Shown here one piece after another: positions 35,700 through 45,632 of a stretch of 64,000 nucleotides of DNA. The position numbers and the translations under genes are program-made. The notes beneath the pieces are model-generated. The model was given only the letters and a program-made list of their open reading frames with translations. It ran no database searches and was not told the DNA's origin. How positions within the stretch are numbered: position 1 is the first letter of the stretch; every line of letters starts with the position of its first letter. Origin of the DNA: an uncultured Oscillospiraceae bacterium (lineage in GTDB: Bacteria; Bacillota; Clostridia; Oscillospirales; Oscillospiraceae); contig CAKUDE010000001.1 in assembly GCA_934645175.1 (NCBI GenBank), forward strand, positions 1 to 64,000, read 5' to 3'.

Positions 35700-37384
35700 C
35701 TCGTAAAATTTTCCGTTCCTGTTTTCTGGTAACGGCCATTGTTTTGCCGCTGTGCCTGCTGATCGCCTCTTTGTCGCTTTATGGATATTTCGACGGCGCC
35801 CAGCGCGAGCAGCTCCGCGATGCGCTGCGGCTGGCCGCCATTGCCACGACGCGCGACGGCGAGGATTTTCTGCTGGAAGCGCGCTCCGACCGTTATCGCC
35901 TGACGTGGATTGCCACCGACGGCTCGGTGTTATACGATACCGAGACGGGCGCGGCTGCTCTGGAGAATCATGCCGACCGCGAGGAGATACGGCAGGCGCT
36001 GGAAACCGGCGAAGGCGAGAGCGTCCGCGACTCTGCAACACTGCTGCAAAAGACGCGCTACATAGCCTGCCGCCTCTCCGACGGGACGGTTTTGCGCATC
36101 GCGGCGGATCATGCGAGCGTCTGGCGGCTGTTGCTGCGGCTGCTTGCGCCGACGCTGGCGGTCGCGGTACTGGCGCTGGTGCTTTCGGCGGTGCTTGCAG
36201 GCCGCCTTGCGCGGCGCATCGTCGCGCCGATCAACGCGCTCGATCTGGAGCACCCGCTGGACAACGACACCTATGAGGAGCTTTCGCCCCTGCTGGAGCG
36301 CATCGACCGCCAGCGCGGCGAGATCGACCGCCGTCTGGCGGATCTCCGGCGGCGGCGCGACGAATTTGCGCAGATCACCGCCAGCATGAACGAGGCGCTG
36401 GTGCTGCTGGACAAAAACGACCGCGTTCTGAGCCTGAACCCGGCCGCGCAGCGTCTGTTTGACGCGGCGCAGGTTGCGCCGGGAACGGATTTTATCCTGC
36501 TTGACCGCTCGCACGAGCTGACGCGGGCGCTGGCGCAGGCGCAGAAAAACGGCCATGCCGGGCTGCGCCTTGAGCGCGGCGGACGTATTTGGCGGACGGA
36601 GCTGAGCCGCATCGAATCCGGCGGGGAACGCGTCGGCTGCGTGCTTCTGGCGTATGACATTACGGAGCGCGAGCTGGCGGAGCAGAGCCGCCGCGAATTT
36701 ACCGCGAACGTGTCGCACGAGCTGAAAACGCCGCTTCAGGGGATCATCGGCAGCGCCGAGCTGATCGAAAACAACATGGTGCGCGCCGAGGATCTGCCGC
36801 GCTTCGCCGGGCACATCCGCCGCGAGAGCAAGCGCCTGCTGGCGCTCATTGAGGACATTCTGCGCCTGTCCGAGCTGGACGAGGGCTGCCCGCTGCCCCG
36901 GCAGACGGTTGACTGCCTTGCGCTGGCGCAGGAGGTCTGCGATAATCTGCAAAGCGCTGCCGACGCGCAGAGCGTTACCCTGAGCGTCGGCGGGACGGCC
37001 GTAACGGCTCTGACCGTGCGCCGTCTGGTCTATGAGATTCTGCAAAACCTCTGTGAAAACGCCGTCAAATACAACCGCCCCGGCGGTTTTGTACGCGTCA
37101 GCGTGCAGCCGGACGGGGAAAACGTGCTGCTGCAGGTCGAGGATAACGGCATCGGCATCGCGCCGCGCGACTGCGGGCGCGTATTTGAGCGCTTTTATCG
37201 CGTCGATAAGAGCCACAGCAAGGCTACCGGCGGTACGGGACTGGGGCTTTCGATTGTCAAGCACGCCGTCGCCTGTCTCGGCGGTACGGTGGCGCTTGAA
37301 AGCGCCCTCGATCAGGGAACGCGCATTACGGTGACGCTGCCGTGCAGGGCGGCGCAGCCGGACGACAGTAACTCAGCGCGGTAA
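35696..37384 (+). CDS. phoR: PhoR-type sensor histidine kinase
   Basis: A 562-residue membrane kinase. Two membrane segments (about 10-30 and 145-165) enclose a small extracytoplasmic domain; a PAS domain, the dimerisation helix with ANVSHELKTPL (His341) and the ATPase domain follow, with N box NLCENAVKYN, DNGIGIAP and GTGLGLSIVKH. It should phosphorylate the PhoB homologue when phosphate is scarce. The start ATG at 35696 overlaps the phoB stop. Confidence 0.9.
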   Translation: MTRKIFRSCFLVTAIVLPLCLLIASLSLYGYFDGAQREQLRDALRLAAIATTRDGEDFLLEARSDRYRLTWIATDGSVLYDTETGAAALENHADREEIRQALETGEGESVRDSATLLQKTRYIACRLSDGTVLRIAADHASVWRLLLRLLAPTLAVAVLALVLSAVLAGRLARRIVAPINALDLEHPLDNDTYEELSPLLERIDRQRGEIDRRLADLRRRRDEFAQITASMNEALVLLDKNDRVLSLNPAAQRLFDAAQVAPGTDFILLDRSHELTRALAQAQKNGHAGLRLERGGRIWRTELSRIESGGERVGCVLLAYDITERELAEQSRREFTANVSHELKTPLQGIIGSAELIENNMVRAEDLPRFAGHIRRESKRLLALIEDILRLSELDEGCPLPRQTVDCLALAQEVCDNLQSAADAQSVTLSVGGTAVTALTVRRLVYEILQNLCENAVKYNRPGGFVRVSVQPDGENVLLQVEDNGIGIAPRDCGRVFERFYRVDKSHSKATGGTGLGLSIVKHAVACLGGTVALESALDQGTRITVTLPCRAAQPDDSNSAR

Positions 37385-37414
37385 GCCGCGCAGATATAGA
37401 AAGGAATTACCACC

Positions 37415-37855
37415 ATGAAGATCTCCCTCGGCTGTGACCACGGCGCGCTGGCGCTGAAGGAAAGCGTCAAGGCGCATCTGACCGCACGCGGCTTCGAGGT
37501 CGCGGATTTCGGCACGCATTCGACCGAGAGCTGCGATTACCCCGATTTTGCCCGCCCGGCGGCGGAGGCCGTTGCAAACGGCGACTGTGAGCGCGGTATC
37601 GTGCTCTGTACGACCGGCATCGGCGTCTGCATTACGGCCAATAAGGTGCGCGGCGTCCGCTGCGCGCTGCTGTCCGATCTGATGTCGGCGCGGCTGACGC
37701 GGCAGCACAACGATACAAACATGATGGCGCTCGGCGCAGGCGTCGTCGGTGAAAAGCTGGCGTTGGAGATCGTTGACACCTGGCTCGACACCGGGTTTGA
37801 AGGCGGCCGCCACCAGCGCCGTATCGACAAAATGATGTCGATCGAACAGGCCTGA
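37415..37855 (+). CDS. rpiB: Ribose-5-phosphate isomerase B
   Basis: A 146-residue RpiB/LacAB-family isomerase that interconverts ribose 5-phosphate and ribulose 5-phosphate in the pentose phosphate pathway. It has CDHGALALKESV with the active site Asp, the Cys in GIVLCTTGIGVCITANKV, and RLTRQHNDTNMMALGA. The length is normal. AAAGGAA precedes the ATG. It may be read through from phoR, 30 bases upstream. Confidence 0.93.
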   Translation: MKISLGCDHGALALKESVKAHLTARGFEVADFGTHSTESCDYPDFARPAAEAVANGDCERGIVLCTTGIGVCITANKVRGVRCALLSDLMSARLTRQHNDTNMMALGAGVVGEKLALEIVDTWLDTGFEGGRHQRRIDKMMSIEQA

Positions 37856-37919
37856 AATGCAGAAAACGGACGCTTCGGCGTCCATTTTTTGCACGGCATA
37901 TGCCACTTCTTTTGCCCCG

Positions 37920-37965
37920 CTGCGCTCGGCGCCTTCCCTTCAAGGAGACGGCTTTGCGTGCGATG
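37920..37965. repeat. Degenerate copy of a second palindromic repeat family
   Basis: This segment matches 53941-53985 base for base over most of its length (TGCGCTCGGCGCCTTCCC against TGCACTCGGCACCTTCCC), but its central palindrome is decayed. Confidence 0.6.
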
Positions 37966-38003
37966 CAATTGGCGGGTCATTACGAAGGATGCGGCTTTTT
38001 GTA

Positions 38004-38177
38004 TGTCATTGCGAGGAGGGCGCAAGCCCATTTATCTGTCATTGCGAGGAGCGAAGCGACGCGGCAATCTAATGCAGGGTCTTACACGAGATTGCCACGG
38101 CCACTGACGTGGCCTCGCAATGACAAGTGTCGGTGCAGGAGATTGCCACGGCTTGCTGACGCAAGTCTCGCAATGAC
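38004..38177. repeat. Cluster of GTCATTGCGAGG palindromic repeats
   Basis: A half copy (38004-38037), a full copy (38038-38124) and another half (38132-38177) lie in tandem in the 385-base gap after rpiB. No gene is seen in the gap. Confidence 0.85.
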
Positions 38178-38240
38178 AGAACCGCCGCGCAGCGGCGGCA
38201 GGGAAGGCTTTGGAGTGCGCGTCTCTGCGGGGAACGGGCG

Positions 38241-38912
38241 TTATTCTCCGAAGCGGCAGCGGAAGCTCTCCGAGCCGTCGGGACGGCTGATGCGCACAAA
38301 GCCGTCTGCCGCCTCCACCGTCAGGCATTCCCCGGCGAAGCACTCGCGATCGTACATCGCCGCCACGGACAGACAGCCCTTCGGCGCGAATTCCTGTGCG
38401 TGGCGGACATAGGCGACGTTGTTCAAATGTCCGTTCTTGTCGATTTCCTCCGGCGCGACCGTCCAGGAGCCTGCGGGCGAAAGCGGCGGCAGCGACAGCC
38501 GGCGCGGCGGTACGGTCTCCCGCTCGGGCTGCGGCGCGGGCAGCGCCCAAAGCGGCTCGATGCGGCGCATATCCGTCAGCCGGCGCTTTTCCGCATCGAC
38601 AAGGACCCAAAGCTCCGTCGCCTCGCCCAGCTCGCCCAACGCATCCGCAACGGAAAAATCGCGCGTACTGGCGACGGCGGTGGGACGGCGCAGCCAGGTT
38701 GTGACACGCAGCTCACCCTGCGGCTGCCGCCTGAGCCTTACGGCGGAGCGGACGATCATCCACAGGCAGGAAAAGTCGCGGTACATCCGGTCGAAATCAA
38801 TGTTCAGCGCATGGGCGTGCGCGTCGGCGGCGCGTTCCAGTACATACAGAATATCGGCGAGCGTCCAGCCGCCGTCGGGCATTTTTTGCGTAACGGTGCA
38901 GTATTCCTCCAT
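38241..38912 (-). CDS. Acyl-ACP thioesterase
   Basis: A 223-residue double hot-dog thioesterase of the FatA/FatB type that releases fatty acids from acyl carrier protein. It has YVLERAADAHAHALN, WLRRPTAVASTRDF, and the second hot-dog with EEIDKNGHLNNVAYVR, in which Asn and His are catalytic. It is a little shorter than typical 240-250-residue bacterial members, the C-terminal end being brief. ATG has GGAGGGCGGG upstream. It is probably monocistronic. Confidence 0.85.
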   Translation of the reverse strand: MEEYCTVTQKMPDGGWTLADILYVLERAADAHAHALNIDFDRMYRDFSCLWMIVRSAVRLRRQPQGELRVTTWLRRPTAVASTRDFSVADALGELGEATELWVLVDAEKRRLTDMRRIEPLWALPAPQPERETVPPRRLSLPPLSPAGSWTVAPEEIDKNGHLNNVAYVRHAQEFAPKGCLSVAAMYDRECFAGECLTVEAADGFVRISRPDGSESFRCRFGE

Positions 38913-38961
38913 GCTTCCCGCCCTCCTTTTTCGCCCATGATACCACCCGGCGGGGGAAAAG

Positions 38962-39963
38962 TCAATCCGCGCGGCCCGTCTGGCCTGCCAGCAGCTCCGT
39001 CAAAAGCTCCGCCAGCAGCTCCGCCGAGCGCAGCGCTTCGTCGAGCGAATTGCCGATGGCGCCGACCTCCACGAGCAGGGAATTGGGTGTAAGCTCCTGA
39101 TTATAGGACGAGCGCCGCATGGAGATATGTCGAAACAGTCCCGGCGCACGCGCCTCGCCGAGCGCCTGGAGCTGCATGGCGCAGGCAAAATTATCCAGCC
39201 AGCCGGGGTGGTCGTTCTCGCCCAGATCACTGCCCACAACAAACATCAGCTTTGCCGTCTGTTCGCCGTCCACGGTCGTGCGCAGCGCGACCTGCCTGCC
39301 CCGGGAATCCTCGGCGGCATCGCGATGCAGGTCGATGACCATCTGAATGGAGGGGTAGCGGCGCAGGTAGCTGCGGATCGTTTCGGCTGCGCGGCCGTAG
39401 GCGCCGTTGTATTCCGGACAGTCGTGCAGGGTGGTGTCGTGCAGCGCGGAAAGCCCGGCGGCGTTGAGCCGGTCGCACAGCGCCTGCCCGACGCGCATAA
39501 CGCCGGTGTCCGGGTCGGTGCTGCGATAGGGCTCGACCTGCGTATAGTCGTCGGTCGGCGAGGGCGTATAGGCCTCGCAGCTATGGGTATGGACAATGAG
39601 GATCAGCGGGCCGCTTTTGCGCGCGTCGAAGTTCAGCGTGCGCGTGATGACCGCCGCCTTATCGAACAGCAAGGTGTTCGGATACATATTATAAATATCC
39701 ACACGGTCGGCGTCGGCTGCCGTAAAGCGCGGGACGGCGGCCGGCGGGTCATAGATCAGTGTGGGATAGGCCGTGGGCTCCGGAAGCTCCGGCGCAGGAC
39801 GGGTTTCCGCCCGGGTCTGTACGGGCGGCTCGAAATAAAACTCCGCCGCCTGCGCCGTCTGCGTGCAGGCGAAAAGCCCGATGCGGAAAATTGCCGCCGA
39901 CGCAAGAAGCGCCGCGCAGAAGCGCCGCAGGGCGGCACGGTCAAAGAACGACTGCTGACTCAT
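38962..39963 (-). CDS. spoIIP: Stage II sporulation protein P
   Basis: A 333-residue cell-wall hydrolase of the SpoIIP family, which together with SpoIID and SpoIIM thins septal peptidoglycan for engulfment. An N-terminal membrane anchor (about 15-35) is followed by an amidase-like domain with LILIVHTHSCEAY (His zinc ligand), VIDLHRDAA and LLVEVGAIGNSLDEA. Its presence supports a spore-forming ancestor or a current spore former. Confidence 0.92.
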   Translation of the reverse strand: MSQQSFFDRAALRRFCAALLASAAIFRIGLFACTQTAQAAEFYFEPPVQTRAETRPAPELPEPTAYPTLIYDPPAAVPRFTAADADRVDIYNMYPNTLLFDKAAVITRTLNFDARKSGPLILIVHTHSCEAYTPSPTDDYTQVEPYRSTDPDTGVMRVGQALCDRLNAAGLSALHDTTLHDCPEYNGAYGRAAETIRSYLRRYPSIQMVIDLHRDAAEDSRGRQVALRTTVDGEQTAKLMFVVGSDLGENDHPGWLDNFACAMQLQALGEARAPGLFRHISMRRSSYNQELTPNSLLVEVGAIGNSLDEALRSAELLAELLTELLAGQTGRAD

Positions 39964-40082
39964 CGGATCATCTCCCGTAAAAACTACGGACGGCAGGACG
40001 CCTGTCCGCGATGTTATCCTATGCCGTTTTTTTCCGTTTCAGACGCCGGAAAAATAAAAAACGGTTTTCCCGCAAATTCGGG

Positions 40083-40110
40083 TGGACAAACCGAAAACTT
40101 CTGTTATAAT
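40083..40110 (+). promoter_or_regulatory. Promoter of prs
   Basis: TGGACA (40083-40088) and TATAAT (40105-40110) with a 16-base spacer lie 54 bases before the prs start. Confidence 0.65.
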
Positions 40111-40163
40111 GGATATGATTTCAAAGAGAGAAGGCCGCTTTGCGGCCCCAGGAGGAGCATGAC

Positions 40164-41129
40164 ATGATCGCACACGGTAACAAAATCAAAATCTTTGCGG
40201 CAAACTCGAATATGCCGCTGGCCAGGGGCATCTGCACCGAGCTGGGCCTGGAGCTGGGCGACAGCTCCGTGACCGCCTTTGCCGACGGCGAGGTCTCCGT
40301 TTCCATCAATGAAACGGTGCGCGGCTGCGACGTTTTCGTCGTTCAGTCCACCTGCGCGCCCGTCAACAACAACCTGATGGAGCTGCTGGTCATGATCGAC
40401 GCGATGCGCCGCGCCAGCGCGGGCCGTATCACCGCCGTTATCCCCTATTTCGGTTATGCCCGTCAGGATCGCAAGGCCAAGGGCCGCGACCCCATTTCCG
40501 CAAAGCTTGTCGCCAACATGATCACCTGCGCAGGCGCCGACCGCGTGCTGACGATGGACCTGCACGCCGCCCAGATTCAGGGCTTCTTCGACATCCCCGT
40601 GGACGTTATGCTCGGCAATCCGCTCTTCACCCGCTACTATATGTCGAAATTCGACGAGGAGACTTACGATCATAACGAGTTTGTCGTCGTCTCGCCGGAC
40701 GTCGGCTCCGTCGCGCGCTCCCGCGCCTTCGCTGCGAAGGTACATATGGGCCTGGCCATCGTCGATAAGCGCCGCCAGCGTGCCAACGAGTGCGAGGTCA
40801 TGAATATTATCGGCGACGTTGAGGGCAAGACCTGCATCCTCTTTGACGATATGGTCGATACCGCCGGTTCGCTGTGCAACGCCGCGAATGCCATTAAGAC
40901 CGTCGGCAAGGCCAAGGCCGTCTATGCCTGCGCCAGCCACGGCGTGCTCTCCAGAAACGCCACGCAGCGCATCGAGGATAGCTGCATCGAGGAAATGATG
41001 CTCCTGAACACCATTCCGCTGCCCGCAAATTACACCGGCTCGAAGATCCGCCAGCTTGACGCCGCTCCCACCTTCGCCAAGGCGATCACCCGCATTTACA
41101 ACGAGACGTCTATCTCGAACCTGTTCTGA
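40164..41129 (+). CDS. prs: Ribose-phosphate pyrophosphokinase
   Basis: A 321-residue PRPP synthetase (ribose 5-phosphate plus ATP to PRPP plus AMP), needed for nucleotide, His and Trp synthesis. It has ANSNMPLARGI, the Mg-binding region DLHAAQIQGFFDIPVD, the flexible loop KRRQRANE and the PRPP site CILFDDMVDTAGS. ATG at 40164 is preceded by AGGAGG at 8-9 bases. Its stop overlaps the pth start by one base, so the two are one operon. Confidence 0.95.
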   Translation: MIAHGNKIKIFAANSNMPLARGICTELGLELGDSSVTAFADGEVSVSINETVRGCDVFVVQSTCAPVNNNLMELLVMIDAMRRASAGRITAVIPYFGYARQDRKAKGRDPISAKLVANMITCAGADRVLTMDLHAAQIQGFFDIPVDVMLGNPLFTRYYMSKFDEETYDHNEFVVVSPDVGSVARSRAFAAKVHMGLAIVDKRRQRANECEVMNIIGDVEGKTCILFDDMVDTAGSLCNAANAIKTVGKAKAVYACASHGVLSRNATQRIEDSCIEEMMLLNTIPLPANYTGSKIRQLDAAPTFAKAITRIYNETSISNLF

Positions 41130-41722
41130 TGCTGTTTTCCAAGCCTGCCTGCGACTGGATGATCGTCGGTCTCGGAAACCCCGGCGAGAACTACGCCCGC
41201 ACGCGGCATAACGCGGGCTTCCGTGCCGTCGATGCGCTGGCGGCGGATCTCGGCGTAAGGATCGACCGCGCGAAATTCCGCGGCCTTTATGCGCAGGCGA
41301 GCCGGCAGGGGCAGAAGCTCGTGCTGCTCAAGCCGCAGACCTTTATGAACGAGTCCGGCCTGTCCGTTATGGATGCGGCGCGGTTCTACAAGCTGCCGCC
41401 GGAGCGGATTATTGTCCTGTTTGACGACATTTCTCTGGATGTCGGCCGATTGCGCGTCCGCGCGGACGGCTCCGCCGGAGGCCACAACGGCATCAAATCC
41501 ATCATCGGCTGTCTGAACAGCCAGAGCTTTCCGCGGGTGAAAATCGGCGTGGGCGCAAAGCCCCACCCGGACTATGACCTTGCGGACTGGGTGCTGTCAA
41601 ATTTCACCAAGCCGGAGGAGACGCTGCTTGCCCCCGCGCTGGAGCGCGCCGGGCAGGCGGCGCTGGCGCTGATTGACGGCGGCGTTGAAGCGGCGGCAAA
41701 CCGTTTCAACGGGGCAAAATAA
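41129..41722 (+). CDS. pth: Peptidyl-tRNA hydrolase
   Basis: A 197-residue Pth that recycles peptidyl-tRNA. It has GLGNPGENYARTRHNAGF with catalytic His, PQTFMNESG, FDDISLDVGRLRVR and GGHNGIKSII. The prs-pth-mfd order is common in Bacillota. The gene is coupled to prs (TGATG). Confidence 0.95.
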   Translation: MLFSKPACDWMIVGLGNPGENYARTRHNAGFRAVDALAADLGVRIDRAKFRGLYAQASRQGQKLVLLKPQTFMNESGLSVMDAARFYKLPPERIIVLFDDISLDVGRLRVRADGSAGGHNGIKSIIGCLNSQSFPRVKIGVGAKPHPDYDLADWVLSNFTKPEETLLAPALERAGQAALALIDGGVEAAANRFNGAK

Positions 41723-41745
41723 TGCAATATAGCTATGCAATCGAC

Positions 41746-41772
41746 GGAAAACGGGGCGCTTCCCCGTTTTCC
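41746..41772 (+). terminator. Hairpin after pth
   Basis: GGAAAACGGGG CGCTT CCCCGTTTTCC is a perfect 11-bp stem 24 bases beyond the stop. The T tract lies inside the stem, so termination is likely but not textbook. Confidence 0.6.
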
Positions 41773-41802
41773 GCATTGCTGCGTGGGGCAAAGTCCGGAC
41801 GA

Positions 41803-41931
41803 TGTCATTGCGAGGCCACGTCAGTGGCCGTGGCAATCTACTGTAAACACCTGCGTCAGATTGCCGCGTCGCTCCGCTCCTCGCAATGACACGTTATGGG
41901 ATTGCCACGTCGTTCCGCTCCTCGCAATGAC
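41803..41931. repeat. Palindromic repeat copy between pth and mfd
   Basis: A full copy of the GTCATTGCGAGG / CCTCGCAATGAC repeat (41803-41890) is followed by a half copy (41900-41931). Confidence 0.85.
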
Positions 41932-42017
41932 ACATACCCCCTGCGATTGTGAGACTCACGCCGGGCGCGCCCCAAAAACGTGACAAAACTTATCCTATCT
42001 ATCCACCGGAGGCAATT

Positions 42018-45000
42018 ATGGAACAGTTACTCAAGCTGCTGCGGCGGCTGCCGGAATACGAAACGCTGCGCAAAACCGTCGATGCCGGCCGTGCGGCGGG
42101 CGTTTCCGGCGCGGCGCAGATCAACCGCTCCCACCTGATCGCTTCGCTTGCAAGCGATACGCAGCGGCCCGTGGTGGTCGTGTGCCAGGATGAGCTGGCC
42201 GCGCGGCGCACGCAGATGGAGCTTGCCGCCTTCCTCGGCACGCAGGCGCCCATTCTTCCCACTCGCGATCTGACGTTTTACGATGCTTCCGCCATCTCGC
42301 GCAGTTGGGAACAGAAACGGCTGCGCCAGCTCTACGATCTTGCATTGGGCAAAACGCCGCTGCAAATCGTCACATGGGAGGCGCTGGCACTGCGCACGGT
42401 ACCGCGCGACGTGCTGTTTTCCTGCGCGATCACGCTCCGCCCCGGCGCGCAGCTTGCGCCGGAGGCACTGTGCGAGCGGCTCGTCCGAGCGGGCTATACC
42501 CGGGGCACGCTGGTTGAGGGCGTCGGCCAGTTCTCCGTGCGCGGCGGCATTCTCGATCTGTTCTCCCCGGCGCACGACGCGCCCCTGCGCGTGGAGTTTT
42601 TCGGCGACGAGATCGATACCATGGGCTTTTTTGATCCCGCGACGCAGCGGCGCACCGAAAACGCCGACAGCGCGGTCGTTCTGCCCGTGGCGGAAACCCT
42701 GCCCGGCCTCCACCCCGGCGGCGCGGAGGGCCTTGCCGAGGCGCTGCGCACGCTCCGCGAGAAGCAAAAGCGCCGCCGCGTGGTCAACGAGGCGCTCTGC
42801 ACGACGCTGGAAAAGGATGAAAAGACCGTTGCGGACGGCCTGAGCTTTTCCGCCGCCGATCGCTATATGGCGCTGATCTATCCCGAATTTGCCACCGCCG
42901 CCGACTATTTCCCCGCCGACGCGCTGGTTTTCTTCTGCGACCACGGCAATTTGCGCCGCGCCGCCGCGCGGCAGCTTGAGGAGCAGGGCATGATGCTCGA
43001 CAGCCTGCTGCAAAGCGGCCTTCTGTGCGGCGAGCTGTGCGATTTTTCGGCCGACTGGGAGCGCCTGTGCGATACACTGCGCGGCCGGCCGGCGGTGTTC
43101 CTCGATTCCTTCCTCGCCTCGTCCTACCCGCAGAGCCTGCAGCCGGCGGCGCTGGTGAGTATTGCCGCCAAGCAGCTTCCGAGCTACGGCGGCAGCCTCG
43201 ATGCGGCGATCACCGACCTTGCCTATTATCAGAAGAATAACTTTGCCTCGCTTGTGCTTTGCGGCAACCGGCGGCGCGGCGAGATTCTGGCGCAGCAGCT
43301 GCGCGAAAAGAACCTCTCGGCCATGCTAGCCTTCCCGCTCGGCAAGCTGCCCGAGCCGGGGCAGATTCTGCTTGCCGAGGGCGCGCTGCCGAGCGGTATG
43401 GAGTACCCGGAGCTTGCCTTTGCCGTTCTGACGGAGGGACAGCTCCTGTCTCAGCCGCAGAAAACCCCGCGCAAGCGGAAAGCGCCTGCCACAAATCGTC
43501 AGAAGCTCAGCTCCTTTGCCGATCTTTCGCCGGGCGACCTGGTGGTGCATGAGTACCACGGCATCGGGCGCTATGTGTGCATGGAGCAGATTCGCGTAGA
43601 CGGTGCGGTGAAGGATTATGTAAAGATCGCCTATCAGGGCACGGACACGCTCTACGTCCCCGCAACGCAGCTCGATCTTGTGTCCAAGTACATCGGCGCG
43701 GGCGAGGATGCGGCCGTCAAGCTCAATAAGCTCGGCGGCGACCAGTGGCAGAAAACCAAGGCGCGCACGAAGGCCGCCGTCAAGGATCTGGCCGAGGGGC
43801 TCATCAAGCTCTATGCCGAGCGTAAGCGCCGCATGGGCTACGCCTTTGCCGCCGACAGCCCGTGGCAGACGGAGTTTGAACAGAATTTTCCCTACACCGA
43901 GACGGACGACCAGCTCCGCTCCATCGCGGAGATCAAAAACGATATGGAATCGCCGCAACCGATGGATCGGCTTCTGTGCGGCGACGTCGGCTTCGGTAAG
44001 ACCGAGGTTGCGCTGCGTGCGGCGATGAAGGCCATGCTCGACGGCAAGCAGGTCGCCGTTCTGGTGCCGACGACCGTGCTGGCGCAGCAGCATTATACGA
44101 CCGCGCTCAACCGCTTCCAGGGCTTCCCGATCCATATCGGGATGCTCTCGCGTTTCTGCACGCCCGCACAGCAGAAGAAAAATCTGGCCGATCTGCGCGC
44201 GGGAAATCTGGATATGATCGTCGGCACGCACAAGCTGCTGCAGAAGGAGGTCGAATTTAAGAATCTCGGCCTGCTCATCGTCGATGAGGAGCAGCGCTTC
44301 GGCGTGACGCACAAGGAAAAGCTCAAGGAGCTGGCGCGCGGCGTGGATGTCCTGACGCTTTCGGCCACGCCCATTCCGCGCACGCTGAATATGGCGCTGT
44401 CCGGGCTGCGCGATATGTCCACCATCGAGGAGCCGCCGCACGACCGCTACCCCGTGCAGACCTTTGTGCTGGAATACGCCGAGCCGGTGCTCATTGACGC
44501 GATGCGCCGTGAGCTGGAGCGCGGCGGGCAGGTGTACTATCTGCACAACCGCGTGGAGACCATCGCCCAGTGTGCCGCGCGCATCCGTCAGGCGCTGCCG
44601 GATGCCGAGGTGGGCATTGCCCACGGCAAAATGACCGAGGACGAGCTGAGCGACGTGATGCAGCGCATGGCCGACGGGGACATCCGTATCCTGGTCTGCA
44701 CGACCATCATCGAGACGGGCATCGATATCCCGAACGTCAACACCCTGATTATCGAGGACGCCGACAAGCTCGGCCTTGCTCAGCTTCATCAGATCCGCGG
44801 CCGTGTCGGCCGCAGCAGCCGTCACGCTTTTGCCTATCTGACCTTCCGCAAGGGCAAGGTGCTTACGGAGGTGGCGGAAAAGCGGCTCAACGCCATCCGC
44901 GACTATGCGGAGTTCGGCTCCGGCTTCAAGATCGCCATGCGCGACCTGGAGATCCGCGGCGCAGGCAACCTGCTCGGTGCGGCGCAGTCCGGCCATATGG

Positions 45001-45542
45001 TCAGCGTCGGCTATGACCTCTATCTGAAGCTGCTGGAGGACGCCGTGCTGGAGGAGCGCGGCGAGAAGCCCGTCTGCGAGTCGTCCTGTACCGCCGATCT
45101 GGATGTGACGGCGAATATTGACAAGCAGTATGTTCCCTCCGGCGAGCAGCGCATGGATCTGTACCGCCGTATGGCGGCCGTCCGCTCGCAGGAGGACGCC
45201 GACGAGCTGCTCGACGAGATCGTTGACCGTTACGGCGACCCGCCCAAGGGCGTGCTGAATCTGATCGACATTGCGCTTCTGCGCGCCGAGGCGGCGGCGG
45301 TAAACGTGTGCGATCTGAGCCAGAAGGGGCGCACGCTGCGCCTGACGCTGACGTCCTTCGAGTTTGAGCCGGTGGCGGCGCTGTGCGGTATGGCACGCTA
45401 TCAGAAGCGCCTGTTCCTTGCGCCGAACAGCGAAAAGCCCCTGCTGACGCTGAACCTTGCGGCCAGTGAGGATCCGCTGCGCGCGGCGCAGCAGCTCGTG
45501 CGCGACTATGCGGCCGTCACACAAAAAATGACAAAAGAATAA
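42018..45542 (+). CDS. mfd: Transcription-repair coupling factor
   Basis: A 1174-residue Mfd, full length. It displaces stalled RNA polymerase and recruits UvrA. The layout is a UvrB-like N-terminal region, then the RNA-polymerase-interacting domain (LSPGDLVVHEYHGIGRYV), the translocase with Walker A GDVGFGKTE (about 655) and DEEQ (756-759), LSATPIPRTLNMA, the QIRGRVGRSSRHAFAY motif VI, and the C-terminal D7 domain. ATG at 42018 with CGGAGG upstream is preferred to the in-frame start at 41949, which lies in the repeat region. Confidence 0.96.
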   Translation: MEQLLKLLRRLPEYETLRKTVDAGRAAGVSGAAQINRSHLIASLASDTQRPVVVVCQDELAARRTQMELAAFLGTQAPILPTRDLTFYDASAISRSWEQKRLRQLYDLALGKTPLQIVTWEALALRTVPRDVLFSCAITLRPGAQLAPEALCERLVRAGYTRGTLVEGVGQFSVRGGILDLFSPAHDAPLRVEFFGDEIDTMGFFDPATQRRTENADSAVVLPVAETLPGLHPGGAEGLAEALRTLREKQKRRRVVNEALCTTLEKDEKTVADGLSFSAADRYMALIYPEFATAADYFPADALVFFCDHGNLRRAAARQLEEQGMMLDSLLQSGLLCGELCDFSADWERLCDTLRGRPAVFLDSFLASSYPQSLQPAALVSIAAKQLPSYGGSLDAAITDLAYYQKNNFASLVLCGNRRRGEILAQQLREKNLSAMLAFPLGKLPEPGQILLAEGALPSGMEYPELAFAVLTEGQLLSQPQKTPRKRKAPATNRQKLSSFADLSPGDLVVHEYHGIGRYVCMEQIRVDGAVKDYVKIAYQGTDTLYVPATQLDLVSKYIGAGEDAAVKLNKLGGDQWQKTKARTKAAVKDLAEGLIKLYAERKRRMGYAFAADSPWQTEFEQNFPYTETDDQLRSIAEIKNDMESPQPMDRLLCGDVGFGKTEVALRAAMKAMLDGKQVAVLVPTTVLAQQHYTTALNRFQGFPIHIGMLSRFCTPAQQKKNLADLRAGNLDMIVGTHKLLQKEVEFKNLGLLIVDEEQRFGVTHKEKLKELARGVDVLTLSATPIPRTLNMALSGLRDMSTIEEPPHDRYPVQTFVLEYAEPVLIDAMRRELERGGQVYYLHNRVETIAQCAARIRQALPDAEVGIAHGKMTEDELSDVMQRMADGDIRILVCTTIIETGIDIPNVNTLIIEDADKLGLAQLHQIRGRVGRSSRHAFAYLTFRKGKVLTEVAEKRLNAIRDYAEFGSGFKIAMRDLEIRGAGNLLGAAQSGHMVSVGYDLYLKLLEDAVLEERGEKPVCESSCTADLDVTANIDKQYVPSGEQRMDLYRRMAAVRSQEDADELLDEIVDRYGDPPKGVLNLIDIALLRAEAAAVNVCDLSQKGRTLRLTLTSFEFEPVAALCGMARYQKRLFLAPNSEKPLLTLNLAASEDPLRAAQQLVRDYAAVTQKMTKE

Positions 45543-45563
45543 CATTTGGTTTCAGCCTCGTAG

Positions 45564-45592
45564 TTGCATTTTGTTGACAATGCGCTTATAAT
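45564..45592 (+). promoter_or_regulatory. Promoter of the VanW-family gene
   Basis: TTGCAT (45564-45569) and TATAAT (45587-45592) are 17 bases apart, 40 bases before the start codon. Confidence 0.65.
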
Positions 45593-45632
45593 GGAGGAAA
45601 AACCCTGCGTTTTCGCAGATCGGAGGCTGCCT

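Noticed and set aside
43326..45545. 739-codon open frame antisense to mfd
   Set aside because: It covers the conserved Mfd helicase domain in reverse and has no recognisable domain.
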